Origin: JBCBKP01 sp038746265 | GTDB lineage: Bacteria; Planctomycetota; Phycisphaerae; Phycisphaerales; UBA1924 | Direction of reading: 5' to 3' | Length of the DNA: 24,506 bases | Assembly: GCA_038746265.1 (NCBI GenBank) | Contig: JBCDKU010000041.1 | Span: forward strand, 1-24,506 | Shown: positions 22,744 through 24,506 of the stretch, in pieces | Numbering within the stretch: position 1 is the stretch's first letter | How the letters are laid out: every line of letters starts with the position of its first letter | Translations under genes and position numbers: made by a program | The notes under the pieces: generated by a model | What the model was told of the DNA's origin: nothing | What the model saw: the letters and a program-made list of their open reading frames with translations, nothing else | Database searches by the model: none

Positions 22744-24506
22744 ATGTCCACGCCGACGTCCACGCAGACACACAACTCGACCCACCTCGGCCCCGACTCC
22801 CCGGCCGGCAAGGCCCACCTCCAGACCACCGCGGGCCTCGTCTCCGTACCCGCCTCCGCCGCCCGCCTCGCCCGCGCGCAGGCCGCGTACCCCGACGCGC
22901 CCAACGAGCACGGCTTCGACGTCCCCGTCGCCGGCGCCTTCGACCCGGGCTCCACCGACAACCTCACGACCCCCGGGAGCTTCGCGCGCAAAGCCGATAT
23001 CGGCGGCCCGCTCATGTTCGCCTCGCCCGACACGCCCGGCATGCCCGAGCCCTCAAACAAGACCGCGTGGGATTTTCTCCCCGACGGCTGGGAACTCGGC
23101 ACCTTCGAGACCGACGAGCCCATCGAGCGCGAAGAAACCACGTTCTCCGAGCTCCCCGATGTCCGCCAGGTCGTCTTTACCGATTCGAAGAACATCACCC
23201 GCCGCGTCACCTACCCGACCAACTTCACACCCATCACCCAGCTCGAGCGGGCCCGCCTCGGCATCATCACGAAGGAGATGACGCGCGTCGCCGAGCGCGA
23301 GCCGCACCTCACGCCCGCGCAGGTTCGTGACGAGATCGCGGCGGGCCGCCTCATCATCCCCGCCAACACGAACCACCTCGCCAAGAACCTCGACCCCATG
23401 TGCATCGGCCGCGCGTCGAAGACCAAGGTCAATGCCAACATGGGCGCCTCGCCCGTCTCCAGCGGCACCACCGAGGAAGTCGAGAAGCTGCAGTGGGCCG
23501 AGCAGTGGGGTGGCGACACCGTCATGGACCTCTCCACCGGCGGCGACCTCGACGCCACCCGCGAAGCGATCATCGCCAACTCCACCGTCCCGATCGGCAC
23601 CGTCCCGATCTACTCCATGATCATCGGCCGCAAGCTCGAGGACCTCGACGCCGAGACCATCCTCGAGACCTGCCGCCACCAGGCACGGCAGGGTGTGGAC
23701 TACTTCACGATCCACGCGGGTCTCCGCAAGGCCCACCTCCCGCTCGTCAAGAACCGCCTCATCGGCATCGTCTCCCGCGGCGGCTCGCTGCTCGCCAAGT
23801 GGATGCTCGTCCACAACAAAGAGAACCCGATGTACGACCTCTGGGAGGACATCTGCGACATCATGCGCGAGCACGATGTCTCGTTCTCGATCGGTGACGG
23901 CCTCCGCCCGGGCGGCCTTGCCGACGCGACCGACCAGGCCCAACTCGCCGAGCTTGCCACCATCGGCGAGCTCACCGAACGCGCCTGGTGCCGCGGCGTG
24001 CAGGTCATGGTCGAGGGCCCGGGCCACGTCCCGTTCGACCAGATCGAATACAACATGAAGCTCCAGCGCCGCCTCTGCCACGGCGCACCGTTCTACGTGC
24101 TGGGCCCGCTCGTGACCGACGTCTTCCCAGGCTACGACCACATCACCAGCTGCATCGGCGCAACCGCCGCCGCCTACCACGGCGCCGCGATGCTCTGCTA
24201 CGTCACGCCCAAGGAGCACCTTGGTCTGCCCAAGCGGGGCGACGTCAAGGAAGGCTGCATCGCCTACAAGATCGCCGCCCACTCCGCCGACGTCGCCCTC
24301 GGCATCCCCGGCACCCGCGACTGGGACGACAACCTCACCCGCGCGCGGGCCGCGCTCAACTGGGAGAAGCACTTCGAGCTGTCCTTCGACCCCGACACCG
24401 CCCGGGCGTACCACGACGAGGACCTTGACGTCGACACCGACTTCTGCGCCATGTGCGGCCACGACTGGTGCAGCGTGCGTATCTCCAAGGAGATCCAGGA
24501 GTTCGC
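22744..24506 (+). CDS. thiC: Phosphomethylpyrimidine synthase ThiC (3' truncated by window end)
   Basis: ThiC is a noncanonical radical-SAM enzyme that rearranges aminoimidazole ribotide to hydroxymethylpyrimidine phosphate, the pyrimidine half of thiamine. 587 residues are present. Clear signatures are 'IPANTNHLAKNLDPMCIGRA', 'KVNANMGASPVSSG', 'GGDTVMDLSTGGDLDATRE', 'STVPIGTVPIYSM', 'YFTIHAGLRKAHLPL', 'SIGDGLRPGGLADATD', 'VMVEGPGHVPFDQIEYNMK' and the C-terminal Fe-S cluster motif Cys568-x2-Cys571-x4-Cys576. Only the extreme C-terminus is missing. The N-terminal ThiC-associated domain is present. The ATG at 22744 has GAGG six bases upstream. The gene is controlled by the TPP riboswitch immediately before it. 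No other thiamine gene is visible in the window. Confidence 0.97.
   Translation, partial: MSTPTSTQTHNSTHLGPDSPAGKAHLQTTAGLVSVPASAARLARAQAAYPDAPNEHGFDVPVAGAFDPGSTDNLTTPGSFARKADIGGPLMFASPDTPGMPEPSNKTAWDFLPDGWELGTFETDEPIEREETTFSELPDVRQVVFTDSKNITRRVTYPTNFTPITQLERARLGIITKEMTRVAEREPHLTPAQVRDEIAAGRLIIPANTNHLAKNLDPMCIGRASKTKVNANMGASPVSSGTTEEVEKLQWAEQWGGDTVMDLSTGGDLDATREAIIANSTVPIGTVPIYSMIIGRKLEDLDAETILETCRHQARQGVDYFTIHAGLRKAHLPLVKNRLIGIVSRGGSLLAKWMLVHNKENPMYDLWEDICDIMREHDVSFSIGDGLRPGGLADATDQAQLAELATIGELTERAWCRGVQVMVEGPGHVPFDQIEYNMKLQRRLCHGAPFYVLGPLVTDVFPGYDHITSCIGATAAAYHGAAMLCYVTPKEHLGLPKRGDVKEGCIAYKIAAHSADVALGIPGTRDWDDNLTRARAALNWEKHFELSFDPDTARAYHDEDLDVDTDFCAMCGHDWCSVRISKEIQEF

Noticed and set aside
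21247..22911. 554-codon minus-strand frame spanning the secreted-protein gene, terminator and riboswitch
   Set aside because: It crosses a strong plus-strand terminator and a TPP riboswitch and has no recognisable domain.

Overview
The window is GC-rich, gene-dense bacterial DNA. It most likely comes from a planctomycete of the class Phycisphaerae. The evidence is a long MoxR/DUF58/von Willebrand (vWA) operon with a glutamine-amidotransferase-like vWA membrane protein, a secreted protein ending in a 'VPAPAAAM...RRRR' variant of the PEP-CTERM sorting signal, an EF-hand protein of a type I associate with planctomycetes, and REP-like intergenic palindromes. The assignment rests on recognition of families, not on a marker gene.

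Layout. Positions 1-1634 (+): the 3' end of an unidentified gene, mannose-6-phosphate isomerase (manA), and a small acyl-carrier-like protein whose helices run in circularly permuted order and which lacks the phosphopantetheine serine. A nested inverted-repeat element (1679-1750) separates these from a minus-strand cluster at 1765-4878: an M24 aminopeptidase, then accB and accC (biotin carboxyl carrier protein and biotin carboxylase of acetyl-CoA carboxylase).

Positions 4967-16580 (+) form an apparent eight-gene transcription unit: an ABC-type permease without visible partners, an NHL-repeat lipoprotein, a 1014-residue vWA/GATase-like membrane protein, a MoxR AAA+ ATPase, an exported EF-hand protein, a small lipoprotein, a DUF58 protein and a BatA-like vWA membrane protein. 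Five junctions in this run are 4-base ATGA/GTGA overlaps, which suggests coordinated production of an envelope-associated MoxR-vWA assembly. The EF-hand gene is compositionally mosaic: about its first 940 bases are much less GC-rich than the rest of the operon.

Positions 16581-21546: an intergenic stretch with a hairpin and a 7-base-period C/G-run repeat that resembles one between accB and accC; a minus-strand flavin nitroreductase of the iodotyrosine-deiodinase type; a 959-residue secreted protein with a possible glycosidase-like barrel; and a minus-strand SAM methyltransferase. Positions 21547-24506 (+): a secreted PEP-CTERM-variant protein with a strong intrinsic terminator, then a promoter, a TPP riboswitch, a hairpin covering the ribosome binding site, and thiC (truncated by the window end).

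I found no tRNA, rRNA, CRISPR array, insertion sequence or phage gene. The most unusual items are the permuted ACP-like protein, the mosaic gene inside the MoxR operon, the shared heptad repeats and the deiodinase-like nitroreductase.
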